DNA of 64,000 nucleotides. Origin: DATARH01 sp963778385. Its GTDB lineage: Bacteria; Pseudomonadota; Alphaproteobacteria; ATCC43930; CGMCC-115725. The notes under the pieces were generated by a model. It ran no database searches. It was not told the DNA's origin and worked only from the letters and a program-made list of their open reading frames with translations. The stretch is taken from the NCBI GenBank assembly GCA_963778385.1, contig CAVZUA010000008.1, positions 468,000 through 531,999 on the forward strand, in the 5' to 3' direction. A program made the translations under genes and the position numbers. Shown piece after piece: positions 52,979 through 61,062 of this stretch (the first letter of the stretch is position 1; every line of letters starts with the position of its first letter).

Positions 52979-54409
52979 TCAATCCCATCGCCTAGCGACG
53001 CCAAGGATGAGATACACCAGCGCATCCACAAGCGTCGTCATGCTTCTCCGCCCCAAAGCCAAGTAGCTGATTCAACAGCTGCTCGCATCCGATGCGCGGG
53101 AATTTCACCGTGCCGTTCTTGATGTACCGCGCCGCGACGCGCAGCCGTGCCCGCTTGTCCTTGATCGGGTGCATCGCCTGCACGCTGAAGGCGCGGCGTT
53201 CCATCTCCTCGATCGCGGCCTGTTGATAGGCGACGGCCTCGACGAAGAACTCGCTGCTCATCGGCTCGAGTGCCGGACGTCGTCGAGCGCATCCATCGTG
53301 TCGTGGAAGTCATGCGGCGGAATGATCGGGTGCGGCTGAATATAGATTTCGAGCTTGCCGCCGGGCCAAGTCACCTCGCCGGTGACGATCGCGGTGTAGT
53401 CGGCGCTTTCTTTGGTGTGATCGCCAGGTCGACGCCGTGCGCGAGGTAGTTGCCGTCATCGAAGGGCGGATCATCGTAGTAGTGGATGTCTTCGGGCAGA
53501 ACGTCCTGCCCTTCCTCGGGCACGACCTGCAGAAGCATTTCGCGGCGGAAGCCGATGTCGCCGAGCTCGTCGCGCTTGCGGTTGATGGCCTCCTGGGTCG
53601 GGTATTTGGCCTTCCAGGTGCAGCGCTCGATCTCGGTGCCGTCGCCCTCGCGCAGAAGCGAGAATTCCAGCACCTTGAAGATGCCGGTGTTCTTGAGCCG
53701 GGCCATCGAGCCCGTCGGTATGCAGCCAGTTGCCGATGACGACGACGCGGCCGGTTGCTCGTCCACTGACGGCAGCACGTTGCCGCGAAACCATCGGTCG
53801 CTCTTGTCGCGGTTCTCCTGGGTGCGGACCCAATCGAGGTCCTCCACGTCGTCGGCGACGATGAGGGACGGGCGGTGCTGGCGGTGCTTGACGCCGCGCA
53901 CCTTCTGGCCGCGCGAGCGCGAGAGGATGCGCACGCCGTTGTCGAGGACGCAGTTCATCGCCTGCCAGTCCTCGTCGCTCTCCAGCGTCGGTTCTGGCCG
54001 CGGGATCGTCGATCTTGCTGGTATTTGAGGTGGCCGTAGTCGCGGAGGATGAGGTCGTTGTTGCGCAGCTCGTGCTGGACGCTGGCGGCGTTGATGCTGG
54101 CCTGGCCGCGCGTGTCGGCGAGCATGATGATGAACGGGTATTGGTCGGGGTGTTCAAGCGCGGCCCACAGCACGAGGGCGAGCGACGCAGCGGTCGATTT
54201 CGCGCAGCCACGGAAGCCGATGATCTTCGAGGCGCTTGATGTCGTGGTCGCTCGAGCGCGCCGAGCATCTCGTCGAAGAAGTCGGACAGGTCGAGCGGGA
54301 AGTGGTGCGGCAGGTAGGTGAGGCAGAAGCCCTTGAGGGTCTTGGCCGCTGCGCGGCGGATTTCCGGGTCGTCTACGAGACGCTCAAGCTGAAGCGCCTC
54401 CTGCTGCAT
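52979..54409 (-). CDS. Terminase large subunit, many frameshifts
   Basis: Starts MQQEALQLERLVDDPEIRRA. Joined frames give IIGFRGCAKSTAASLAL (Walker A, about 54,200), SLIVADDVEDLDWVRTQENR (Walker B-like), RDELGDIGFRREMLLQVVPE, HGVDLAI with ADYT-like residues (nuclease Asp), and EKHDD leading to LVDALVYLILGVAR (end of the RNase H-like nuclease). Eight or so one-base shifts. ATP-driven DNA packaging motor and nuclease. Confidence 0.75.
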
Positions 54410-54494
54410 ACAAAAGCGATTGTATCACGCGACTTGTTGGCGCTCGGTGGACCACCTATATCGACTGTGCTTCTCGTAGTGAAAGAGTGGATTG

Positions 54495-54842
54495 ATGGCC
54501 AGAGGTCGCCCTGGAGGCACAATAGAGAAAAGAGGAAATACGGAGCAGTACTCCGGCATAATTTACGGCATCAATGCCGGCGGTGAGTTCATCCGGGTCT
54601 CGGTTTACATGAATGGTGATGCCGTTCGATTGTCGGGTCCCCACAGATCACATGCTGTCGATGCTTCGAATGTGCGCGGTATGGAGGATTGGATGCGCGA
54701 GGCTGGTCTCGTGTGGAACATGTCACATATGATTTTTACCCATCCTATGTCGGCCGATTCCGGACATACGAAATCCCGCATTGAGGCTCTAAAGGCAAAA
54801 GCCATACAGATCAAAGCTCCGCTCGAACGTGCGCCCCGCTAG
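54495..54842 (+). CDS. Hypothetical protein
   Basis: 115 residues: MARGRPGGTIEKRGNTEQYS, GGEFIRVSVYMNGDAVRLSG, then VRGMEDWMREAGLVWNMSHM and a helical end. Mixed alpha/beta. Opposite to the terminase gene. No family recognised. Confidence 0.5.
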   Translation: MARGRPGGTIEKRGNTEQYSGIIYGINAGGEFIRVSVYMNGDAVRLSGPHRSHAVDASNVRGMEDWMREAGLVWNMSHMIFTHPMSADSGHTKSRIEALKAKAIQIKAPLERAPR

Positions 54843-55009
54843 CCGCAAAGGCGCAAACACTCGAACGGGCTAGCTGATATATCGTCATTTTAACACGGCC
54901 TTCGAAGGCTATAAAATGCGCCGCCGCGTGTGAGTAGTTTCCGAGGCTATTAGATTCGCGTTTCGCACCGTAGGCTAAAGGATGAAATCCTCCTCTGAGG
55001 CATCCGGAT

Positions 55010-55321
55010 ATGTCTACCAATAGCCTTGTCGTGATCATTCTCGTCGGCATCGTCGCCGGCTGGCTGGCGGGGAAGATAGTTGATGGCGGCGGCTTCGGCC
55101 TTGTCGGCGATCTTATCGTCGGAGTTATCGGCGCGTTCATTGGCAATTGGCTCTTGCCCCAATTGCATATTCAGCTTGGAGCTGGACTGGTAGCTCAAAT
55201 CGCCAACGCCACCATCGGTGCCATTTTGCTACTCGTCATCATCAGGGTCTTAGCCGGTAACCGCGGATGGGGCGGTGGCTGGGGCAATGGCTGGGGTGGC
55301 CGTTGGGGCCGTCGGTGGTAG
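55010..55321 (+). CDS. GlsB/YeaQ/YmgE-family membrane protein
   Basis: 103 residues, three hydrophobic helices: LVVIILVGIVAGWLAGKIVD, LIVGVIGAFIGNWLLPQL, IANATIGAILLLVIIRVLAG, ending in a Gly/Trp/Arg tail. This is the transglycosylase-associated protein family of stress-linked inner-membrane proteins. GAGG upstream. Host-like (alphaproteobacterial) within phage packaging genes; its last 72 bases overlap the opposite-strand gene. Confidence 0.85.
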   Translation: MSTNSLVVIILVGIVAGWLAGKIVDGGGFGLVGDLIVGVIGAFIGNWLLPQLHIQLGAGLVAQIANATIGAILLLVIIRVLAGNRGWGGGWGNGWGGRWGRRW

Positions 55322-55831
55322 CCGCATAGCCAGAGGCACCATCCCCTCAACCACCGCCGCCGGCAACAGCCCTCCCCGCTTCCACGCTGCGATGATGACC
55401 ATGCGCATGTCATCCGGCACCGGTTCGTAATGGATAGCTTTCGCCATCTCCTCAACAGGCTTTTTGAACATGCCTGTCTCAAGCTCAGCCTTGAAAACGG
55501 CGAGGTCGAGCATCACGAGCGCTTTAGCTGCTTCGACCCGATCTTTCGATGGGGCGTGGGCGTGGATGATCTCCAATAACGCGTCCCGAGATATCCGATG
55601 GTTCTCGCGAGTGATATTCATGCGATCTTCGATCTGCATGCGGTCGCTTTCGACAATGATTTGGCGCGAAACTTTGTCGCGTAGCTTTTTGATGTAGCGC
55701 GGGTCGAAAGAATGGTTGAGGCGCTTGTTGAGGCGCTCAACGAGTTCAGGGATACTGGCGATGGGGTCTATCGCTATCGCGTCGCGTATCTCGCGTTTTA
55801 CTCTGACTTCATATGTTGGTGAACGAGCCAT
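55250..55831 (-). CDS. Phage DNA-binding-like protein, possible small terminase
   Basis: From MARSPTYEVRVKREIRDAI: IDPIASIPELVERLNKRLN (helix-turn-helix-like), DPRYIKKLRDKVSRQIIVES, HAPSKDRVEAAKALVMLDLA. The last 20 residues (Pro/Ala/Thr-rich) lie antisense to the GlsB gene and look non-native, so the C-terminus may have been replaced by an insertion. Position near the terminase suggests a small terminase, but this is not proven. Confidence 0.5.
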   Translation of the reverse strand: MARSPTYEVRVKREIRDAIAIDPIASIPELVERLNKRLNHSFDPRYIKKLRDKVSRQIIVESDRMQIEDRMNITRENHRISRDALLEIIHAHAPSKDRVEAAKALVMLDLAVFKAELETGMFKKPVEEMAKAIHYEPVPDDMRMVIIAAWKRGGLLPAAVVEGMVPLAMRLPPTAPTATPAIAPATAPSAVTG

Positions 55832-55877
55832 AGCGTCTACAAGCGTTTCTCCGATTATACATCGGAATACCGCGGGG

Positions 55878-56297
55878 CTATAGCTCGCTCTTTTCGTCGG
55901 GCTTGGCTTCCGCCTCCTTCCAACTCCACCCCTCCGCATGCGTAGCGAGCGCCAGGTTGCTCTCCACACTCGCATAGAGCTGCTGCATAGCCTGCTGGCC
56001 CTGAGCCATGTTCTGGCCGAGTCCTTGCATCGATTTGCCGATCGCGACGCGGCGCTCCTGTAACTCCTTGCGCTTCTCGCGGTTGTCTTTCGTGTGGGAA
56101 TTGAGAGCAACGCTTAGATTTGTAATCTCTGCAAGCAAAGCGGCGTCATCGCCCTTGAGCTTCTGATATTGCGCCATTCCCTCGTCGAGCTGTTTGCCAA
56201 TCCATTCGGCGTGGCAAGCGACGCCCCAGGCTTTCTGGCGGCATTCCTCGATGAAGGTTTTGCGGTGTTTGTCCTGTTGGATGGGGGTGAAGGGCAT
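55878..56297 (-). CDS. Coiled-coil hypothetical protein
   Basis: 139 residues: MPFTPIQQDKHRKTFIEECR, then a long helical part (LLAEITNLSVALNSHTKDNR, QGLGQNMAQGQQAMQQLYAS). Starts one base after the TGA of the upstream small gene. Function unknown. Confidence 0.6.
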   Translation of the reverse strand: MPFTPIQQDKHRKTFIEECRQKAWGVACHAEWIGKQLDEGMAQYQKLKGDDAALLAEITNLSVALNSHTKDNREKRKELQERRVAIGKSMQGLGQNMAQGQQAMQQLYASVESNLALATHAEGWSWKEAEAKPDEKSEL

Positions 56298-56298
56298 A

Positions 56299-56487
56299 TC
56301 ATTGGGCGATCAACGGGCGAAACAGTCCGCGATACTGTCTGTCGACAGGGAAGAATAACGCATTGAAGAATAGTGTTTCGCGGGGAAGGCCGTTTTTCCA
56401 AACGACGGCGGTGTAACACACGCCGCTGCCTAACGCGAAACGGTGTCGGTCAGCCGCAGAGTGATATGTAAACGAACGCAGTTGCAT
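56299..56487 (-). CDS. Small phage protein
   Basis: 62 residues: MQLRSFTYHSAADRHRFALG, VCYTAVVWKNGLPRETLFFN. The TGA-T-ATG junction links it to the next gene. Function unknown. Confidence 0.5.
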   Translation of the reverse strand: MQLRSFTYHSAADRHRFALGSGVCYTAVVWKNGLPRETLFFNALFFPVDRQYRGLFRPLIAQ

Positions 56488-56512
56488 ATTAACGGCAGTA
56501 TACCACGGCTAC

Positions 56513-56665
56513 TTATACATAATTCCCGCCATACACCTGTTGATCCGTACCCACGTAAGCACTCGGGAGCTTGATGACGTTCGGGTCGTCGGGTTCGAGC
56601 TGGCTCGTCAAAGGCAGTAAATTGCGCGGGTCCAGCTCTGGGAAATAGCGTTCGTCGTCGTCCAT
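56513..56665 (-). CDS. Small phage protein
   Basis: 50 residues: MDDDERYFPELDPRNLLPLT, NVIKLPSAYVGTDQQVYGG. Acidic and Pro-rich. Starts one base after the TGA of the preceding gene. Function unknown. Confidence 0.5.
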   Translation of the reverse strand: MDDDERYFPELDPRNLLPLTSQLEPDDPNVIKLPSAYVGTDQQVYGGNYV

Positions 56666-56666
56666 A

Positions 56667-56816
56667 TCACTGATCGATGTCGTCATCATACAACGAGGGG
56701 CCGAGTATTGCTTGGAGCGTTTCGGTGCTTACTTCTTTGGGGTCGTGATACCGGAGGAGATAGGCGCGGATGCGCTCCCAGTTCTCGTCCCGCTTCACTT
56801 GAACGTCGACCGCCAT
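56667..56816 (-). CDS. Small phage protein
   Basis: 49 residues: MAVDVQVKRDENWERIRAYL, RYHDPKEVSTETLQAILG. Overlaps the stop of the upstream gene (TGATG). Member of a tight chain of small genes. Function unknown. Confidence 0.5.
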   Translation of the reverse strand: MAVDVQVKRDENWERIRAYLLRYHDPKEVSTETLQAILGPSLYDDDIDQ

Positions 56817-57085
56817 CATACGGGTCGAGGGCGGCGATCGGCTTTATGTGTCATGTGCCAATACGGACATTTGGGGCACCTATAGGGCCGCAAGAACGCC
56901 GCGTCTCCCTGGCTCACATGGAAGGCGCAGGCGGTGAGCGCCTGCTTCCGGGAATACGGGCGTTTGGCGCATGGGCTCTTCCGTAACCGGGCGGCGATGG
57001 CCTTTCGGTTCTCGCGGCGTTCGTCCGTCCTTGTGTGGATGGGTTGGAAGCGCGGGGCCTCTTCGAGAGCAGCGAGGTCGTTCAT
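56816..57085 (-). CDS. Small Cys/His-motif protein
   Basis: 89 residues: MNDLAALEEAPRFQPIHTRT, a basic middle, then RPYRCPKCPYWHMTHKA. C-x2-C and H-x3-H could bind zinc. Coupled at both ends to its neighbours. Possibly nucleic-acid binding. Confidence 0.6.
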   Translation of the reverse strand: MNDLAALEEAPRFQPIHTRTDERRENRKAIAARLRKSPCAKRPYSRKQALTACAFHVSQGDAAFLRPYRCPKCPYWHMTHKADRRPRPV

Positions 57086-57568
57086 GCGGCGGCTTGCAAC
57101 GCTGATAATTCTTGCTTCAGCGCAGCGATAGCGATCTTCCAGTCATAAGCGCCGGTGCGCACGGGTCGCCAGCTATCGGCTTCGCAGCGTTCCCAGAGCA
57201 GCACGCGGTCGGCGGGGAGGATGGTCTTTACAAGAGCGTCGTACTCGGCTTTGCGCCTGTTATTGCCGAGGGACTTCCATGCATGGCAATTGCGGCAGAC
57301 GCAGACGATGAGGCGCGTATCAGCGAACGTGGCAGAGTTGCTGCGCGTGATGAGATGGTCGGCCTGGAGAACGACGCCGGTGATGCCTCGGAGGCCGTTG
57401 CAGCGTCGGATGTCGCGGAGAATGCAGCCGCCATCACGAGCGATCACGATGTCGCGCACGAGCCGCTGAATTTCCTCCTTGAGGTCCGCGGTCTCCGACG
57501 CGCCTTTAACCCGGATGCGGGTTTTGGTCTTGAGTGGTGTGCGTCTCGGATGGCCCGCCCCTTTTCAT
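57082..57568 (-). CDS. HNH endonuclease, one frameshift near the start
   Basis: Starts MKRGGPSE at 57568, then a shift near 57,550 gives RRTPLKTKTRIRVKGASETA and ADLKEEIQRLVRDIVIARD. The core is GGCILRD, VLQADHLITRSNSATFADTR (catalytic His), VCRNCHAWKS. The basic N-terminus with PLKTKTRI matches phage HNH proteins. Possibly packaging-linked, or a NinG-like recombination nuclease. Confidence 0.75.
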
Positions 57569-57700
57569 GTAGCGCCGGTTGGATTTGCACCAACGTTCTC
57601 CAGCTTATGAGGCTAGCGAGCTACTTCTGCTCCACAGCGCCACTACAGTGTATCACGAAGAAAATGCTCCGGCGGCAAACCGGAGCAAGGTGGGGAAAGA

Positions 57701-57928
57701 TCAGTCCGCAACTACAAAGCGTCCCTCGCGCTCCTCGATGCGGATAACTTGCGCGAGGTTGCGGTGATTGTGAAAGGCCCAGCTCGCGCCGACCGGAACA
57801 TCTCGAGCGGCGCGTGCTTCGGCACGATGCAAACAGGTCATCGTGCAAAGCGGAACGAAGTTGAGTACCAAAGTTGCGTCGGCCGGATCGAGTTTATGCG
57901 TACCGCAGCCACAAAGTGTGAGTGATAT
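57701..57928 (-). CDS. Small Cys/His protein, ATA start
   Basis: 75 residues: SLTLCGCGTHKLDPADATLV, then LCTMTCLHRAEARAARDVPV and a beta-rich end (REGRFVVAD). No ATG; ATA at 57928 lies seven bases after GGAGGG (57936-57941), and an in-frame TTG at 57943 precedes that site. C-x-C-x2-H and C-x3-C-x2-H suggest zinc. Function unknown. Confidence 0.45.
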   Translation of the reverse strand: MSLTLCGCGTHKLDPADATLVLNFVPLCTMTCLHRAEARAARDVPVGASWAFHNHRNLAQVIRIEEREGRFVVAD

Positions 57929-57941
57929 GGGGATGCCCTCC

Positions 57942-57975
57942 AAAGAAAAAAGCGCTCGTCAAAAGAACAAGCGCT
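57942..57975 (-). terminator. Rho-independent terminator
   Basis: Minus strand: AGCGCT, a 13-base loop, AGCGCT, then TTTTTTCTTT. Follows the zinc-ribbon gene at 58002-58199 and separates it from the next gene. Confidence 0.65.
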
Positions 57976-58001
57976 CCTCCAAGTTTAGCAGACATTCGTA
58001 G

Positions 58002-58199
58002 CTACCCGTCGAAGCCGAGAGTATCCAGAACGTGCTGCTCCGGTTCGCCTTCGTGTTCAACGGAGACATCACTTGAGCCGCATTCGCTACAATCGGGATG
58101 CTCGAAGTTGAACCACCGCCATACGGTCATTCTGCGAACGATTAGGAAATCGTGGCGGCAGTCGTTGCAGTGGTAGCGCCATGAGTAGATGTGTGACAT
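58002..58199 (-). CDS. Small zinc-ribbon protein
   Basis: 65 residues: MSHIYSWRYHCNDCRHDFLI, VWRWFNFEHPDCSECGSSDV. Two C-x2-C knuckles about 25 residues apart form a zinc ribbon. Followed by a good terminator. Function unknown. Confidence 0.65.
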   Translation of the reverse strand: MSHIYSWRYHCNDCRHDFLIVRRMTVWRWFNFEHPDCSECGSSDVSVEHEGEPEQHVLDTLGFDG

Positions 58200-58208
58200 A
58201 GCCGCCTC

Positions 58209-58427
58209 CTACCGGCAGCTGTACCGAACGCACACCGGACGGGAACAACCGTACAGGCCCGACTGTCGGTCGTAACTGCGAGCCTGGATACACTGCTGCT
58301 GTACGCACGAGCATTGCTTCGGTCGCGTTTGCTGATACGGGTTCCACATGCTCGGCGGAAAGAAACCGCCAGCGTGTGCAGAGCCGACAGAGAGTACGAG
58401 AAACGCGGCGGCAAAGATGTAACGCAT
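58209..58427 (-). CDS. Small secreted Cys-rich protein
   Basis: 72 residues with signal peptide MRYIFAAAFLVLSVGSAHAG. The mature part is Pro/Gln/Cys-rich (PKQCSCVQQQCIQARSYD, CSRPVCVRYSCR). Eight cysteines suggest disulfides, so it acts outside the cytoplasm. GGGAG precedes the ATG. Alphaproteobacterial in style. Function unknown. Confidence 0.65.
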   Translation of the reverse strand: MRYIFAAAFLVLSVGSAHAGGFFPPSMWNPYQQTRPKQCSCVQQQCIQARSYDRQSGLYGCSRPVCVRYSCR

Positions 58428-58437
58428 GTGGTGCTCC

Positions 58438-58596
58438 CTATTCTTTGATCGCGAAGGTACGAACGTGGCGGTTCGGCACCTTGCATTTGAAGCATTTGGC
58501 GGTGCGCGACTGGCCGTCACCGACCGTGAATACCTTCGACCACTTCGAGCCGCACATGCACTCGTAGTAGTACCGGACCCGTTGTCCGATGCTCAT
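58438..58596 (-). CDS. Small zinc-ribbon protein
   Basis: 52 residues: MSIGQRVRYYYECMCGSKWS, KVFTVGDGQSRTAKCFKCKV. C-x-C and C-x2-C knuckles. AGGAG upstream, ATGA overlap with the preceding gene. Probably nucleic-acid binding or structural. Confidence 0.6.
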   Translation of the reverse strand: MSIGQRVRYYYECMCGSKWSKVFTVGDGQSRTAKCFKCKVPNRHVRTFAIKE

Positions 58597-58760
58597 TGGA
58601 CAAGTTCTCCTAGTTCGATGTTGAGGTACACGGCGCGAGACCATGCCAGCCGCGACTTTCCTTGGGCGTGCCGACGCCGATGACGCCGCCAAGCTTTCTG
58701 ATAACTTCCGCGCTTTGGTTTTTGAAAAAGGTATGGTGGGTAGAAGTCGGTTTTATTCAT
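58593..58760 (-). CDS. Small basic phage protein
   Basis: 55 residues: MNKTDFYPPYLFQKPKRGSY, QKAWRRHRRRHAQGKSRLAW, SRAVYLNIELGELVQ. Strongly basic middle. Coupled by ATGA overlaps at both ends. Possibly nucleic-acid binding. Confidence 0.5.
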   Translation of the reverse strand: MNKTDFYPPYLFQKPKRGSYQKAWRRHRRRHAQGKSRLAWSRAVYLNIELGELVQ

Positions 58761-58966
58761 TGCTGCCCTCCGTGTTTCACGAAGGGGAGTGTAAATGGCG
58801 GCGTTATCGTGTCACTTGCACGGCTTGCCTCGTGGTGCCCCATCCAAAGATTTTTTGGAACTATGCGGCTGAGGAAGTCGAGGACTGCCGTATCTTGGTC
58901 CGCGGAAAAGCCGACGCTTGGATCGATTGATTGTTTGTATGTTTCCCAAAGCGCACTCAGATCCAT
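58757..58966 (-). CDS. Small phage protein
   Basis: 69 residues: MDLSALWETYKQSIDPSVGF, SADQDTAVLDFLSRIVPKNL, WMGHHEASRASDTITPPFTL. Helical N-terminal half. Overlaps the next start by four bases. Function unknown. Confidence 0.5.
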   Translation of the reverse strand: MDLSALWETYKQSIDPSVGFSADQDTAVLDFLSRIVPKNLWMGHHEASRASDTITPPFTLPFVKHGGQQ

Positions 58967-59022
58967 ATACAAACAGTATCAAAGAAACAGCCGCCTCACG
59001 AGGAAGCGGCTGGGGAAAAAAA

Positions 59023-59739
59023 CTAAGTGACGTGAGTGCAAACTTCGTCGATGACCTTAAAGAGCCGAGGCGTTGCGTCCGGTCGCTCCATGACACGGCC
59101 GTTCAAAGTGAAGGTCGCGGCGTTGAGGAGGCGCCAGGCGGTCGGGCCGCCCCAATCATGCTCGGGCTCATTCCATTGCTGGAGCACGTCCGGCACGCGC
59201 TGGATGTTGATGATGCCCTGCCGGTACATCTCCAGGATGGCGTGATCGGCGTGGTACTCGGTGAGCTCGGTGGCCTGATAGCGCTCGATGGTGCGGTGCT
59301 GTTGCTCCCGCTTGAGCGCCAAAGGCTCGATCATCTCGCCGATGATGCCGGGCAGGTCCCGCTTCAGGTTGGTTGTGTGCCGCCGTTTGATGACCGTATC
59401 GGCCAGGAACGCGAGATTGTCGCAGACGAAGACGCGCGAGCCGAAGCCGATGCCGACCGGGAAGCTCTTGTCGTGGCTGTTGCGGAGGCCGACCGTGTCC
59501 TCGTAGCCGGTGTAGGTGCTCTTGAGCGAGAGCAGCCCGAAATAGCGGGCACTGTCCTCCGTGATGCCGTGGTGTTCGGCGATGACTTCGTGCCCGTACA
59601 TACCCACGGCGGTCTTCACGAGATCGACCACGCGGAAGTGCGGAATTGGAACGTGCGATGGAGTTGCCGGCGGGGTTTCAAGATCGCGTAGCGCGTCGTA
59701 TTCGACTTGCTTCGCATTGACGTGAAGCATGAGCGTCAT
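59023..59739 (-). CDS. DUF932 phage/plasmid-like protein
   Basis: 238 residues starting MTLMLHVNAKQVEYDAL; AAAGG seven bases upstream sets the start. Family pattern: ARYFGLLSLKS, YEDTVGLRNSHDKSFPVGIG, GSRVFVCDNLAFLADTVIKR, RHTTNLKRDLP. DUF932 proteins are widespread on phages and plasmids; the molecular role is unknown, though a link to replication or host takeover is often suspected. Confidence 0.8.
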   Translation of the reverse strand: MTLMLHVNAKQVEYDALRDLETPPATPSHVPIPHFRVVDLVKTAVGMYGHEVIAEHHGITEDSARYFGLLSLKSTYTGYEDTVGLRNSHDKSFPVGIGFGSRVFVCDNLAFLADTVIKRRHTTNLKRDLPGIIGEMIEPLALKREQQHRTIERYQATELTEYHADHAILEMYRQGIINIQRVPDVLQQWNEPEHDWGGPTAWRLLNAATFTLNGRVMERPDATPRLFKVIDEVCTHVT

Positions 59740-59850
59740 AGCTGAACCTTTCAAAGAACAGTGGACGCTCTTAATCGTACCACGCAGAGAAAAGCCCCTC
59801 GATGTGAGGGGCCGCGCCGAAGCGCTAACTTGTGCTCTAACTTGTTCTAT

Positions 59851-60006
59851 TTAAGGATCTTCTGATTTGTACGGGCTCCAATGGCGAGCGCCGCATTCTG
59901 GGCAATCATCATCGCATTGGCAGGACCACTCATCCATCCACTCGTGGCCGCACTCGTCGCAGTGGTAGTAGTTGCGAAAGCGGTACTCCTCGTCGGGTTT
60001 GCTCAT
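59851..60006 (-). CDS. Small zinc-ribbon protein
   Basis: 51 residues: MSKPDEEYRFRNYYHCDECG, HEWMDEWSCQCDDDCPECGA. Three C-x(2,4)-C pairs; two form a classic ribbon. The start overlaps the stop of the CHC2 gene by four bases. Function unknown. Confidence 0.65.
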   Translation of the reverse strand: MSKPDEEYRFRNYYHCDECGHEWMDEWSCQCDDDCPECGARHWSPYKSEDP

Positions 60007-60470
60007 GCGAACTGCTCCAGGTAATCCACGATTGAATACCCGTCAGTTCCACCAACGGGCGTCTTAGAAGCCTTAGGAGCACCGCGTGGTTTAGCGGTTT
60101 TCCGTTGGGAGCTTTTAGGAGCTTTTGGTTTCTCAGGCTCTCGCATAAAGGCGTCTTGCAAGAGCTTCGCGGCTTCCGTTTGTTTGATCCCTTTGACGTG
60201 CGCAACAAGTCCAATGATGTCGCCGCCCTTCTTCCGCTGGCCTTTCGGCGAGCACACATTGCTGTGGCAACACCAGCTTGCTCTTCCGATCGTGTAGACG
60301 AGGATGCGATCGCCGCCGCGCTGGCAGACAGGACACGGGCCGCGATACTGATGACCCGCCGTGGGCGAGTTCGCCGGTTTCATTTGCAAACCGAGGAAGT
60401 CGAAGACCTTCAGATAGCCGACATTGGCTTTGATCTTTTCAAAGAGATCGTCTGGTGGACGCTGTGGCAT
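60003..60470 (-). CDS. CHC2 primase-type zinc-finger protein (short)
   Basis: 155 residues. MPQRPPDDLFEKIKANVGYL, YRGPCPVCQRGGDRILVY, SWCCHSNVC, KKGGDIIGLVAHVKGIKQTE match the zinc-binding N-terminal domain of DnaG-type primases. The catalytic TOPRIM and helicase parts are absent, and the protein ends in a Lys/Pro tail with VGGTDGYSIVDYLEQFA. Either a detached primase domain or a zinc-finger regulator. GAGG precedes the ATG. Confidence 0.7.
   Translation of the reverse strand: MPQRPPDDLFEKIKANVGYLKVFDFLGLQMKPANSPTAGHQYRGPCPVCQRGGDRILVYTIGRASWCCHSNVCSPKGQRKKGGDIIGLVAHVKGIKQTEAAKLLQDAFMREPEKPKAPKSSQRKTAKPRGAPKASKTPVGGTDGYSIVDYLEQFA
60044..60057 (-). repeat. Dispersed 14-mer, copy 4
   Basis: CGTTGGTGGAACTG on the minus strand, encoding VGGT near the end of the CHC2 protein. 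One-mismatch copies occur at 23993-24006, 46241-46254 and 60881-60894 (all plus orientation). Confidence 0.7.
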
Positions 60471-60569
60471 GGTTCCCTCAAAGAAAAAGGGGAGCGCGAA
60501 GCTCCCCGAGGTTACAGTCGCTCGTTTCTTCTCGGAGCGTCGGGCGCGCCGTTGGTGGCCCGGTTCGCG

Positions 60570-60791
60570 CTACTTCGCGCGCGAAATCCAGTTCTCCGCT
60601 CGCTCCAGCACCTTGGCGGCATTCAACAGGTCGTCGTGGCCGAAGCTATGGGTCTGCTTCCACTGGTCGCCCTCCTTGTAGGAGCGCTGAAGCGTGACGC
60701 TGTGGAAGCCGCCGTTGGCGGTCTCGTTCTTCCACACTGCGGCGGTGATGTTGCCGATGCGAATGCGGGCCACAGGATCGTTACCTTCCAT
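60570..60791 (-). CDS. Small conserved phage/plasmid protein
   Basis: 73 residues: MEGNDPVARIRIGNITAAVW, KNETANGGFHSVTLQRSYKE, HDDLLNAAKVLERAENWISR. Beta-hairpin then helix; this pattern (IG.I.AAVW.N....Y.V...RSYKD...W) is widespread in bacterial mobile DNA. Function unknown. Confidence 0.65.
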   Translation of the reverse strand: MEGNDPVARIRIGNITAAVWKNETANGGFHSVTLQRSYKEGDQWKQTHSFGHDDLLNAAKVLERAENWISRAK

Positions 60792-60794
60792 TGG

Positions 60795-61037
60795 CTACTC
60801 CTTCAGTGGATTGGTACAGGTGCGCTTCGTGTGACCTTCTTCCCCGCACTTGCTGCATTTCTGCACCGCGCGCGAGGAACCGTTGGTGGAAGTGGGCGGG
60901 CCGAGAATTTCGGCTAACTCCTCGTCCACCGCGGTTAGGTCGGCGGTGAGCTGATCGCGCTTGGCGGTCAGCGTTTCGATGCGTTTGCCGTTCGCGATTA
61001 GTGCTTGGGCTTGCGCGATTTGTTCCTGTAACGTCAA
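60795..61037 (-). CDS. Coiled-coil protein with CCHC zinc knuckle, TTG start
   Basis: 80 residues from TTG at 61037, seven bases after GAGGAG. TLQEQIAQAQALIANGKRIE and AKRDQLTADLTAVDEELAEI form a coiled coil; the tail KCSKCGEEGHTKRTC is a C-x2-C-x4-H-x4-C knuckle, the type found in nucleocapsid and RNA-binding proteins. Probably binds single-stranded nucleic acid as a dimer. Confidence 0.65.
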   Translation of the reverse strand: MTLQEQIAQAQALIANGKRIETLTAKRDQLTADLTAVDEELAEILGPPTSTNGSSRAVQKCSKCGEEGHTKRTCTNPLKE

Positions 61038-61062
61038 GGTACACTCCTCTGTTGTTCCTAGT

